Positions 9,532 through 20,519 are shown, numbered from the stretch's first letter. The stretch: DNA of 64,000 nucleotides from Diphasiastrum complanatum (GCA_029204225.1 CM055102.1:41168189-41232188); one strand, 5' to 3'. The notes: a model not told the origin generated them from the sequence alone. Made by a program: numbers and translations.

Positions 9532-12500
9532 CTTTGCAGGAGCACCTGAAGAATTTCTTTGCTCTATAATATCGAACTGAGACTTTCGTGAATCTCCCAT
9601 GTTAGCTGGAGCAGGAGCATTTAGATAACCTTGAGAGGATAGAGAAACCGTAGGCTCACAACTTGTGTCATCTCTATGCATGGAACTAGGTCTGTTATTT
9701 TGAGCTGGGGGTGTCATTATTTGCTCCAACATGTCTGCCCAAGTTGGTGACTTGAGATCTTGCTTCCTTTTACTACCTTCCGGTATCCCACCACCTCGAA
9801 AATTCTGCAGCAGCGTGCTCCATCCAGATATGTCAAGAGTTGCAGAGGGCAATGCCCGTTGACCAGGAAATCTTTCTGTCAATCCAGCATAACATTTCTT
9901 GAACAATGTCAGCATCATCTCCAAGCAAATGAGAAAGACTACAAAGTTTAATCAACAAAACAGATAAGTGGTGCTATAATAACAAATATTCAATTACAAG
10001 TATGAGACCATTAGGTAAAGCTACAATAAAGAAGATTCTAAATTTCAAAAAATTCAAATTTTAGGTCTCGGGTTTCTCTGGATAAAATGCAAATCCTGCT
10101 GTCATCAATTTACACTGAAGTTAGACGCAGCGCGTTTCTGAAACGCGGTTCAGAATCGCGATTCAAAACGCAATTCAGAAACACGTTTTGGAAATTTCAA
10201 AAAAAAATTCAGAAACGTTCTTTTATTTTTATTTTTTATTTTTGGTTTTCTTGTATTCTGTTTTTTGTATTCTGTTTTTTTGTATTCCAGATTTTTTGTA
10301 TTCTGTCTTTTTTTCAAAAACGATTCTGAAAAACGAAACGCGATTCTCAGAAACGCGTTTCGCGAAACGCAATTCTGCAGAATCGTGTTTCGTTGCGTCT
10401 ATGCACTGAACATATATATCAAATGTGAAAGCTACAAGTAACAGAAGCAGTCAACTACATCCAGAACCTCGAAACAATTGCACATGGTTCCAACCACTGC
10501 AACATAGAGCTTCATGATACCTTCTAATAGGATAAGTCTTTAAACTTTCTCAGCATAAGTTACTGCATGACACTACCCCAGACAACCTAATCATCATCCA
10601 TGCAGGTACACACACACACACTGGAAGCCCTTGTGCCCATCCAGAAGCACTGTTGATACGTTTCATCGATTCCCAACTAGAACCAGATACTTTCCTTCAC
10701 AGGCTGAAAGTTGGCTAAAAGAATGTTTCTACGAGGTTATTGAAGAGTATCACAGTTTACTTTTGGATCACAATCAACAGCAAGAAAAAAAAAAGATTTC
10801 AGGAAAGAGTAATTTTGCCAAGAAAGAATAAATCTTTACAAAAAAGGGCAGCCTGGTCAGTTGATCATCAGTGCAACCAGGATCCAAGTTAGACCCAGTT
10901 AGTGCAAAATCTATAATGTTACGAGCAACTTTGAGACTGCAAGCATGGTTGAATTCAAATGAGTAAGATGCTCAAGGTGGAAAACTGGAAAACTGTAATC
11001 CTTGATTACATTAAATAGCTTAGCCACCAAGGAAGCTCAGCTCTCTCTCTTGTTAAGTGGCCATTCACGGCAGTAAAGTAACTAGTAGGTTTTCAAAAGG
11101 GTATAGCTACACTGTCAAACAAGAAATATCAGAGAGAAGTGAAAACCACAGCTACTTGTGTGATAAAGAAATAAGCTGGCCAGTGATTAACAACCTCCTT
11201 GAAAGAAGAGACAAAAGATGATCTGCAGAGATGACCCAAGGACTTGGGCTTGGCATAGGCAAGTCCAAATTTGGCATAAAGCGAGCATAACCTCTCAGAA
11301 ACCCCAATCAAGAGTGCGGATTAACTATAAGAACAAATTCGAATGATGAATAACACCACATGACTTACAGTGTTGATCCAACTAGTCACAATTTGCGGGT
11401 CCAAAGAGGGGAGTGCGAGTTTGATATGAAACAAGTATATTCATTCAGATACACCAATCAACACTACTGCCTAATGTAACCATAGAACGAAGTTTGATGA
11501 TGAATAAAGCCATCCATGGACTACTAAACACATCATTCTGACACCCACTTTCAACTGCATGAAGAAGTTGTGCGCTCAAAACAGGTACTCGTTTCACAAG
11601 AGGAAGAACATGGATGAATTGGATTAACCTGTATTTTGTGAAAGATCTTCAAGCTGAAAAGCACTATTGTTCTCCAAATGTGCAACAGAGTGGTTGACAA
11701 CAACTTGCTTGGCACTTCCAAAATTACCATAAGGTCTCTGTGGTACATCAGATCCTCCCATTGAAGAAAGTAAGTTTTGTGATAGAGAATTTGGAGCATT
11801 TGATTGCACAGTATGTCTAGCACTGAATGGGAACGTTGCAGACAATGGTCCCTCTTTTGAAGTGCCATTAAACTCCGTGGCTGTGTCCTTTTCCCCTTGA
11901 ACTGACAGCTGTTGAAGTAAAGATGAGTGTTTTTTTTCTGAGGATCCTAGAACCGGAGCCAAAATTTCCTCAAATTCTTCACCAGAATCAATTTCCTCAA
12001 TCTCTCGAAATGCAGAATCTGCAGCAGACTCTGACAATTGGTAAGGACCAGTTACCTCAACCTCAGAAGTCTCTGGACTGAAAAAAGAATGTGCCAGAGG
12101 TGGAGTCTCTGAAGCGGATAGGTATGTTAATATAGTCGATTGAGAACTATTTTTTTCTGCAGCAGAACTAGCAGTTTCCTTTACCTCATTCACAGTGCGA
12201 ATGACACATGTCCTGCTTCCCTGAATAAAATATATCTCCCAAGGATAAGTCAATGTAGAAATTATCAAACTGATGGTTATCAGATACATTGAACTAACTC
12301 AGGTTTGTACCCCATCTCTCTGCATCTCAAACAACATATGAAGCATCTAGGTAGGCCAAAAGATCAGACTGTCAAGATGCTAGACTTTGGCGGCATACAT
12401 ACATCACTCTGAAATAATAATAAAAATTTGAACTCACTGACAATGATATATCCAAAAGTAAAACCCATAGTCAAGAAAAAAAATCTACAACATAAAGACT

Positions 12501-14260
12501 ATGAAAGGGAACAAACCTCTGTTACTTCTCGATAATGCACAAGCACAATGTGTTCATATGCACTGCCAAAAAGCAGAATGAAGCCTCATAATTCTATCAG
12601 TTAAACATAAAACGCTTGCACATAGACTTTCATTCACTTATATCAGAATATGAGGAGCTGTTACACAAACAAATTTCAAATTTTATTCGTCATTTGCCAA
12701 CAACTAAGCCGGTAATCCAGTTCTTAGCAAATAAAAAGAAAAAGAAAAAGCAGCCAAGATACAAAGACTACAACTTTCAAAGTTTTCAAATTAAGTTCAA
12801 TAATTCTAGGCTGAGGGTACAGAGAAAAACTCTCAAAAGCAAGGAGGGCTTGAAAAAACGTGCTTTTGTTGATTGAGCTGGTAGAGAAGTGGAACCTTGT
12901 ACTGGGCTTGCCAAGACATGAAACCTGAAATCTAACAATGTTATGGACTTACCCTTCAAGCATCCAATAGCTTCTCCGCTGAAAATTCACATTATCTTCG
13001 CCATGAGCATAATAGCAATGCAGAATATCAATGCTTCCAGCCTGTTCAGAAACAACGATCAATAATAAACTGATAAAAGCTTCACTATTAGACTTTCCAT
13101 TTTTCTTTTCGTGGATTCATTGCAATCAAACAGCTTCCATGTCACTTCTTATCACTTGAAAACCCAGCAGACAAGCAAATCTGTCAAAAATGCAGTGTGA
13201 GTAGTTCCATTGAACTCAATGGCTAGGCTGCAAAAGCTTGGAGAAGCCAGCATCTGTCCAAAAGAAAGAACAAGAACAGTCTGTTGATTAAAGAGCATGC
13301 AGACTGTATGTGGCTAGGCAATGATTGGCCTTTCATGTATGTAAAATGTGTCACGAATGTATCATATGTAATTCATAGTAGGAAACAAATTTCGCTTTGT
13401 ATACATCTCTCTTCACTACTAAACTTCTGCTCTGAATATGGAATGACTGAACAAGCCTGAATATCTCACACAAGCAAATGAGCGTACCCTAGAGTCTACG
13501 CCACATGCAAAAAATATATACACTGAAAAACATCTAATACACTAGTTGCCCAAGAGTTTGCCTCAAAGAATCTGAAGTACAGATACATTCCTACAGGAGA
13601 AAGATATGCAGTTAAGAGCCAATGCCATACCGTCAGAAACACCATTACACAATACAACTGTTGATTAGTACAATGACATAGGATTAACACACTGATCTAA
13701 AATCAGAACATTTGTTATGAACCTTTAGTCGTTCATGCGCCTCCCTAACAGTTTTACCATCTTTCTTCTTACGCCAATTGTGACCATCTTTTCGAAAAAA
13801 TCGCAGTGTCTTTCGGTCAAATAAGAACAAAGATCCACCTGAGAGAGATCCCAGGGAAAACATGTAAGACTAGTTAAAAAGAGAGTTCCTCCATCTAATT
13901 TCTCACTTATAATAACAGAGATTAAGCTTCTTAGGTTGAAAATCTCAAGAAACATCATACAATCATTAGCCAATTGACTTCCAAAACAGGGGTTCGAGAA
14001 TGAAAGAATCAAGACCACAGTTCTACCTAATACCTATGAATTTGAAAGTCCACTCATAGACACCAAAAATCTATTTCCTTTCCAACATATCTTTTCGCAA
14101 AAGATTTTGTCAGTATGAGCTTACTTGGAGGCCTATTTGGAGGAACAGGATTTAGCCTGAAGATCTGATGATTACGGAGTATTTCAATCACCTCAATAGG
14201 CCTTAACCACCGAGTCTGTGCTTCGCGAATAATCTGATAAATATCAACTCCTGAACACAT
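9532..14260 (-). CDS. CAMTA: Calmodulin-binding transcription activator, 5' part of gene
   Basis: Six exons with GT-AG borders and agreeing phases: 14125-14250 (or to an ATG at 14260), 13723-13838, 12953-13041, 12517-12562, 11629-12220, 9532-9938. The first four encode the CG-1 DNA-binding domain (IIREAQTRWLRP, PPNRPPSGSLFLFDRK, FFRKDGHNWRKKKDGKTV, HCYYAHGED, EHIVLVHYREV). CAMTAs are nuclear factors that bind CGCG/CGTG elements and are regulated by Ca2+/calmodulin. Exon five is a Ser/Glu-rich acidic linker. Exon six has SPTWADMLEQI, matching the TWxEILE-type central motif. Reading on from ATG 14260 gives MCSGVDI, much like CAMTA4-type starts; alternatively TTCAG at 14251-14255 is an acceptor from an upstream exon. 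TIG, ankyrin, IQ and CaM-binding exons are not in the window, so the next intron exceeds 9.5 kb. No frameshift or stop is seen; it is probably functional. Confidence 0.88.
10121..10403. mobile_element. hAT-like MITE in a CAMTA intron
   Basis: Ends are TTAGACGCAGCG and, on the complement, CATAGACGCAACG. The flanks are CACTGAAG and CACTGAAC, an 8-bp duplication with one change. The interior is AAACGCG/CGCGTTT words around a T-rich core with TTTTTGTATTCTG repeats. It lies between CAMTA exons five and six. Confidence 0.7.
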
Positions 14261-14950
14261 GAAATATCATAAATTATGAGAGAGTGAAGTTTTCACAAGC
14301 ACTATGCCTGAATACAATACCTACTTTACAAAGCCTCAATGTTTAAGCTAAAATTAGTTCAATTAACAAAAGGTAATGAAGAAAATGAACACATGCTCTC
14401 AGCTCTGCTTATTCAGAAAATATCAAGAAATGTATTCAATTGTATCCATAACTAAACTGTCCCATTAAGAAATTCTTACTATTATACATGAAAATGGATA
14501 TGAAAAGACTCAAAAGAGGAGACGATTGAATGATATACAATTCCAGGACAAAGACATCATTTGCACATACAATTTTTACCAGCCAACCAAATAAATTTCT
14601 AGCAGCTAGGAGTTCTAGACGTGCTCAACTAGAGTTTTAATGACAAGTCAATTCAATCTGATCAGCTAAAAAATTACAGGAAAAAATCATTCTTTATCAT
14701 GGAAAACATGCATTGAACGTAGCTTACTAAGCTTTAGTACGTTATGATCCTGCACGTCAAATGCTAATGGCACCTCAACATAAAAATCTACTCTCAAACA
14801 AACAAAGATAACAAGCTGTGGAACTTCAATAGTACAACAAATTCTGGTATGAAAATGAAAAGTTGCCACCCTTGTTAGGTTGGCCACAGTCGAAAATTGT
14901 ACGTTGAAATGGATAAAAGGACACTCAAATTTAAGAAGATGATTATAATA

Positions 14951-15090
14951 TGTTGGAATATCAATCCACACTCTAGAGAGAACTATCAAACAGGGCGGAT
15001 AGCTCAGTGGTAGAGCATCCCATCCGGTATGAGGGAGGGGGTTCGAATCCTAGTCTGTCCATCCATATTATGATTTATGGATTTCTAACA
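14951..15090 (+). repeat. TRIM LTR 1 with tRNA-like sequence at 14993-15061
   Basis: 140 bp, TG...CA ends. It lacks four bases in the variable arm before the B box, so its tRNA-like part is 69 nt. Primer site TGGTATCAGAGCC follows directly. Confidence 0.85.
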
Positions 15091-15206
15091 TGGTATCAGA
15101 GCCAAGTTAGACCTAACAGTTCATGGTGTCAAAGCCATGGTTAGGTGGCCCAAGTTGTGGGGCAGGTGACAGCTAGGACCCCAACCAAGTGTGGCTTGAG
15201 GGGGGG

Positions 15207-15350
15207 TGTTGGAATATCAATCCACACTCTAGAGAGAACTATCAAACAGGGCGGGTAGCTCAGTGGTAGAGCATCCCATTCGGTATGAGGGAGGTCCTGG
15301 GTTCGAATCCTAGTCTGTCCATCCATATTATGATTTATGGATTTCTAACA
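15207..15350 (+). repeat. TRIM LTR 2 with tRNA-like sequence at 15249-15321
   Basis: 144 bp. The anticodon-loop region reads TTCGGTA instead of TCCGGTA, giving U at position 33 and CGG at the anticodon position. Confidence 0.85.
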
Positions 15351-15466
15351 TGGTATCAAAGCCAAGTTAGACCTGACAGTTCATGGTATCAAAGCCATGA
15401 TTAGGTGGCCCAAAATGTGGGGCAGGTGACAACTAGGACCCCAACCAAGTGTGGCTTGAGGGGGGG

Positions 15467-15607
15467 TCGAATATCAATCCACACTCTAGAGAGAACTATC
15501 AAACAGGGCGGATAGCTCAGTGGTAGAGCATCCCATCCGGTATGAGGGAGGTCCTGGGTTCGAATCCTAGTCTGTCCATCCATATTATGATTTATGGATT
15601 TCTAACA
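15467..15607 (+). repeat. TRIM LTR 3 with tRNA-like sequence at 15506-15578
   Basis: 141 bp. The 5' end is damaged (TCGAATATC in place of TGTTGGAATATC), so this unit could not act as a 5' LTR end for integration. Confidence 0.85.
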
Positions 15608-15723
15608 TGGTATCAAAGCCAAGTTAGACCTAACAGTTCATGGTGTCAAAGCCATGGTTAGGTGGCCCAAGTTGTGGGGCAAGTGACAGCTAGGACCCCA
15701 ACCAAGTGTGGCTTGAGGGGGGG

Positions 15724-15867
15724 TGTTGGAATATCAATCCACACTCTAGAGAGAACTATCAAACTGGGCGGATAGCTCAGTGGTAGAGCATCCCATCCGA
15801 TATGAGGGAGGTCCTGGGTTCGAATCCTAGTCTGTCCATCCATATTATGATTTATGGATTTCTAACA
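15724..15867 (+). repeat. TRIM LTR 4 with tRNA-like sequence at 15766-15838
   Basis: 144 bp, intact ends, loop variant TCCGATA. Confidence 0.85.
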
Positions 15868-15983
15868 TGGTATCAGAGCCAAGTTAGAGCTAACAATTCA
15901 TGGTGTCAAAGCCATGGTTAGGTGGCCCAAGTTGTGGGGCAGGTGACAGCTAGGACCCCAACCAAGTGTGGCTTGAGGGGGGG

Positions 15984-16127
15984 TGTTGGAATATCAATCC
16001 ACACTCTAGAGAGAACTATCAAACAGGGCGGATAGCTCAGTGGTAGAGCATCCCATCCGGTATGAGGGAGGTCCTGGGTTCGAATCCTAGTCTGTCCATC
16101 CATATTATGATTTATGGATTTCTAACA
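15984..16127 (+). repeat. TRIM LTR 5 with tRNA-like sequence at 16026-16098
   Basis: 144 bp, intact ends, followed by the TAATA target duplication. Confidence 0.85.
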
Positions 16128-16466
16128 TAATATACAATCCCATGACCGTGACATCATCCGCACATAACTTTTTTCCCTAGCCAACCAGAATACTTCCAGC
16201 AGCTAAGAATTCCATACATGGTCAACATAGAGTTCTAACAACAAGCAGTGATTTTGATCTGTTCATCTGAGAATTTATGGGCAAAACAGATTTCTTGTCA
16301 CGACAGTTTAAATTGAACAGTGGCTAGCCTATTGAGCATTACTTCTGCAGGTCAAATGCTAATGGCACCTCAAAAATAAGGTGTATGCTCAAACAAACGA
16401 CAATTGGATGCATTGGGTTGTCACAACACCTGAAGCCAACGAAATTTAGATTGTCGTAATATCATC

Positions 16467-17320
16467 TGTTGGATTTCAATGCTCATGCCCAAATCCATTC
16501 GGTAATGAGCATCCTGAAAGTTGTACATACTCATACTAGAAAACCAAAAAAAACAAAAGGGGTGACTCAAACTTTTAAGCAGAAGATCGAAATTCAAAAT
16601 CAGATTTTCTCGATACCGGATCGACTCGACTCGACTCGACGCGACTCGACTCGTATTTTTAGAATTTCTCAATATCGGATCGACTCGACTCGAGTCGTAA
16701 TTTTCCTAGTCAGCCCCGTAATTTCTCAAGTCATTGTATATTTTCGATACATGGTATTTTTTGATACTGTAAACCGGAAATCCAACCCACGTCGCAACGT
16801 TGACAGTCCACCTACTCTATGCATACATTTATGGTCAGAATGACGGCTACCTACTGTAGGACGGATCTAGTAAATTAAGTAGATTAATGTCATGCTTTCA
16901 ATTTACTGATCACTGACATCCAATAATCAATGTGAATCTACAATGGAGTCAGCGCCCTAGTCAGATTTATATATTCAGTAGGCAGTACTCTCTGTAGCTA
17001 ACCAGTTTTTGCTCAACGACATTCAGCTGAAGCTTATTCTTCGATACGTAGCCTCGCGTTGTTGCTTTAAGCTATTTTACTCATTTTTCAATCAATCAGA
17101 GTGCAAGTTTTTGTCTACACTACTGCTTTGTTCTATTGCGCATTGCTACTGTTCATTCGTTTTGATCCTTTTTGCTGGTAACTAACGCACTTCCGATCCG
17201 CAACCATCCGTTGCTAAAACTTCCGCTGCTATTACACATTTCCGATTTGATATAAGACTTCTGTTTCTATCAAAGCTCTACTAATCAGAACTCATTTCTG
17301 ATAACCTACCATTTTCGATA
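16467..17320 (+). repeat. 5' LTR with GACTC pentamer array
   Basis: 854 bp, begins TGTTGGATTTCAATGCTCA. At 16616-16700 it carries tandem TCGAC/GACTC pentamers in two blocks, each introduced by a 'CGATACCGGATC' or 'CAATATCGGATC' lead. Confidence 0.85.
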
Positions 17321-17580
17321 TGGTATCAGAGCAGGTGGTTCAGTAATCTGCATTTCTATTGAGGGTCATTAGTCTTGTTTCTACCAAGACATCGTTTCAA
17401 CAAGTGCGCAGCCAACAGTATTTTGATATCGTTGTTTCTACCAACGATCTCGCTCTCTACGCCGGAATGGACTGTAAACCCAGAAAGCATTCACCAGTAC
17501 CTCAACGGATCGAATCACATCATTGAATCGAAGTTCAGCCCAGAAGATCAAACCGATCCAGTCAGCCTCCATCCCGATGT

Positions 17581-19180
17581 ATGGATGATCCAGCTTGCTA
17601 TTTTGTGCAGGAACCAAACACTGTTTCAGAGGCAATGTCAACACCTGATGCTGATCAGTGGAGAGCTGCAATGGACACAGAATTCGATTCTCTAATCGAG
17701 AATCAAACGTGGACTGTAACTGAGCTGCCAAAGAATCAAAATCTGATTCCATGCAAATGGATATTCAAAGCGAAGCATGATGCTGAAGGAAGATTAAATC
17801 GATACAAGGCCAGGCTGGTCGCCAAAGGCTTCTCCCAGATTCCAGATCTGCATTATTCCGAGACCTTCAGCCCTGTTGCTAAGCATGCTTCAATTCGATT
17901 ACTTCTTTCCTATGCAGTTGCAGCAGATCTCGAAGTCCACCAAATGGATGTCCAGACCGCTTTCCTCAATGGGACTATCGAAGAGGAGATTTATATGTCG
18001 CAGCCAAAGGGATACAAACTAAAGGGTAAGGAGCACCTAGTGTGCAAAATCCACAAGGCTCCATATGGTCTGAAACAGTCACCAAGAGACTGGTTTCAGA
18101 AAATTAACGCATTTCTAATCGAGAATGGTTTTAATCAAACTAGGCAGACTCGAATGTCTACTTCAAGTTTGTATCGAATTCCTTCATAATCATCACTCTT
18201 TATGTAGATGATATGTTACTGTTGAATAACAATCTGAATTTGTTGAAGGACACCAAATGCATGCTATCACATGAATACAGGATGGGTCCAGCCCATTATT
18301 GTCTTGGAATTCAGATTCAACGAATTCGATCCAGAAGACAGCTTTTTATCAGTCAACAACGATATCTCACCAACGTGTTGGACAAATATGGAATGACCAA
18401 CACCAAATCGAGCTACTTCCCACTCGACCCTAGTCTGAAGCTGTCAAAGGAGCAATGTCCTCAAACTGAGGCAGATAAGGACGAAATGAAGCAGTATCCA
18501 TTTCACTCCATCATCGGCTCACTATTGTATGCAATGCTCTGCACTCAACCCAACCTTGCATGCTCGATCAGCTCTCTCAACCAGTTCCTATCGAATCCAG
18601 GGCCAATGCATTGAAAAGCTCTCATGAAGGTCATGAAGTACGTCCAAGCCACAAAGCATCTCAGCACTTGCTACGGAGGCAGCCAATCTGCCAATATTCT
18701 CGAAGGTTACACAGATGCAGATTGGGCAGGAGATATCGACACCAGAAGATCGACTTCTGGATTTGTGTTCTTGTTCAATCAAGGCCCAATCTCATGGAAC
18801 AGCCGAAAATAGACCTAGCATTATCATCAACATAATCGGAATACAAGGCTACCACAAATGCTACCAAGGAGGCAATTTGGCTAAGGAACCTGCTTGCATA
18901 TATCAACCTTGCTCAGCCACATCCAACGACCATCTATTGTGATAAGCAAATCACAATCGCACTATCTCTAAATCCAAGATTTCATTCTCGAAGCAAGCAT
19001 ATCGAAATCAGGTATCACTACCTTAGAGAGAAAGTGCAAAGCAAGGACGTGTCATTGGTTTTCGGCAGGACAGATTTTATGGCAGCAGATTACTTCACGA
19101 AAGCACTATCCAAGGAGCACCATCTCAGATTTAACAATATGCTAAATTTGAAGATCGAAGTTTTTCAGGATCCATATTAA
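17581..19180 (+). pseudogene. Copia RT-RNase H, frameshifted
   Basis: 17581-18140 encodes the RT N-terminal part (AAMDTEFDSLIENQTW, IPCKWIFKAKHDAEGRLNRY, ARLVAKGFSQ, QMDVQTAFLNGTIEEEIYM, YGLKQSPRDW). A frameshift near 18140 precedes the catalytic YVDDM (18201-18215), so the palm is intact in sequence but out of frame with the fingers. Then come LFISQQRYLTNVLDKYGM, the PMH-stop break at 18612 (a TGA where Trp is expected) and RNase H (CYGGSQSANILEGYTDADW). The tail ends MAADYFTKALSKEHH and a stop at 19178-19180, eight bases before the 3' LTR. Several further stops and frameshifts lie between 18811 and 19010. Confidence 0.88.
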
Positions 19181-19188
19181 GGGGGGGG

Positions 19189-20029
19189 TGTTGGATTTCA
19201 ATGCTCAGGCCCAAATCAATTCGGTAATGAGCATCCTGAAAGCTGTATATACTTATACTAGAAAACCAAAAAAAAAAAGGGGTGACTCGAAATTCAAAAT
19301 CAGATTTTCTCGATACCGGATCGACTCGACTCGACTCGTATTTTTAGAATTTCTTGATACCGAATCGACTCAACTCGTGATTTTTAGAATTTCTCGATAC
19401 CGGATCGACTTGACTCGAGTCGTAATTTCTCGAGTCATTGTATATTTTCGATACATGGTATTTTTCAATATTGTCAACCAGAAATCCGACCCACGTCGCA
19501 ACGTTTACAGTCCATCTACTCTATACATACATTTATTGTCAGAATGACGACTACTAGTAGATGAAGTAGATTAATGTCATGCTTTCAATGTACTGATCAC
19601 TGACATCCAATAATCAATGTGAATCTACAATGGAGTTAGCGCCTTGATCATATTTATTTATTCAATAGGCATTGCTTTGTAGCTAACCAGTTGTTGCTCA
19701 ACGACACTTAGCTGAAGCTTATCCTTCGATACACAGCCTCGCGTTGTTGCTTCAAGCTATTGTACTCATTTTTCAATCAATCAGAGTGCAAGTCTTTGCA
19801 TTGCTATTGTTCATTCATTTTGATCTTTTTTGCTGGTAACTGACGCACTTCTGATCCGCAACCATCCGTTGCTAAAACTTCCGCATATATTACACATTTC
19901 CGATTTGATGTCAGAGTTCTGTTTCTATCATATCTCTATTAATCTGATATCAGTCGATCCTTCCGCATTCCCATCGTTTTTACGACATGGTATCAGAACT
20001 CATTTCTGATAACCTACCATTTTCCAATA
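19189..20029 (+). repeat. 3' LTR of the 16467 copia element
   Basis: 841 bp, homologous to 16467-17320 but diverged, with its own arrangement of the GACTC blocks (19316-19425). A TGGTATCAGAACTC string near its end is part of the LTR, not a second primer site. Confidence 0.85.
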
Positions 20030-20095
20030 TCATCTTCATTTTAGAATGAGGCACGAGAGCATTGCAATTTATCTACCATGTATGTGCGGCGGCCA

Positions 20096-20111
20096 CCCTA
20101 AACCCTAAACC
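20096..20111. other. Telo-box (CCCTAAACCCTAAACC)
   Basis: Two plant telomere-type heptamers. A short interstitial motif that often occurs in promoters; no telomeric array is present. Confidence 0.6.
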
Positions 20112-20519
20112 TCGTATAGATGATTTGTAACTGTGTTTGAAAATTCAACTATGTGCATCACACATTTAGTATACAACGGTGCTTTCTAGATAGTAAAGTT
20201 TAATCTAAAATTTTGATGAAATTTTGTAGGTCAATCGCAATAAAATCAACATGGCCAAGGTTTGAGACTTGCCACTAAAATTCATAGGAGGAGAATGTGT
20301 AGGCATTCCTCCACTAGAAGGCTGGATTGATAGCAAATTAATTGTTGTTTCCAAATTCCAACTTCACCCGATCATAGTCCAATGTTAAAAATTTGAACCT
20401 TTATGAGATTCTTCGATTCTCAAAACTCAAGCAACACAATCATTGTAGGTTTGTACTTGTTGCCAATCCTTCAACAAGGCCTACCTATTAGGTTGTTGCA
20501 TGATGTGGGAGGAGGGAAG

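Larger units (their letters stand above)
14951..16127 (+). mobile_element. Tandem TRIM retrotransposon array, five LTRs, tRNA-like in each
   Basis: Structure: LTR, then four units of (118-bp internal region + LTR). LTRs run TGTTGGAA...TTCTAACA, about 144 bp. Each internal region starts with TGGTATCAGAGCC (or TGGTATCAAAGCC), the initiator-Met primer site, and ends in a purine tract GAGGGGGGG just before the next LTR. The whole array is flanked by TAATA (14946-14950 and 16128-16132), so it occupies one insertion site. There is no coding capacity. Size and structure define a TRIM. Repeated units at about 260-bp spacing imply unequal recombination after insertion, or insertion of a multimer. Each LTR holds a 69-73-nt tRNA-like sequence. 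Confidence 0.9.
14533..16466. repeat. Diverged direct duplication split by the TRIM array
   Basis: Copy one (14533-14950) and copy two (16128-16466) align through ATATACAAT-CCA, GACATCAT, CAGCCAACCA/TAGCCAACCA, CTAGCAGCTA/CCAGCAGCTA and the shared run GTCAAATGCTAATGGCACCT. The region lies upstream of the CG-1 exon, in a first CAMTA intron or 5' flank. Confidence 0.7.
16467..20029 (+). mobile_element. Ty1/copia element with target duplication TCATC
   Basis: LTRs 16467-17320 and 19189-20029, TCATC at 16462-16466 and 20030-20034, primer site TGGTATCAGAGC at 17321-17332, purine tract AAGGGGGGGG at 19179-19188. Gag, protease and integrase are absent from the 1.87-kb interior; RT and RNase H remain but are frameshifted. 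The LTRs end ATA rather than the usual CA. The matched duplication and the ends define the insertion well. Confidence 0.88.

Noticed and set aside
11129-11311. 60-codon minus-strand frame as an extra CAMTA exon
   Set aside because: No CAMTA-like sequence, and exons five and six already splice in phase without it.
14993-16098. Five functional tRNA genes
   Set aside because: The anticodon arm has a mismatch or shifted loop, U33 is missing in most copies, LTR1 lacks four bases, and all lie inside LTRs. Treated as tRNA-like promoter sequence.
15141-16103. Four near-identical 60-codon minus-strand frames starting MDGQTRIRTQDLPH
   Set aside because: They are antisense translations of the repeated TRIM LTR and its tRNA-like sequence, not genes.
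15091-16127. CRISPR-like array (regular repeats)
   Set aside because: Unit length is about 260 bp with LTR ends, primer sites and a target duplication; this is a retroelement array in plant DNA.
19990-20005. TGGTATCAGAACTC as a primer site of another element
   Set aside because: It lies within the 3' LTR; the target duplication at 20030 sets the true end.
20096-20111. Interstitial telomere array
   Set aside because: Only two heptamers; recorded as a telo-box only.
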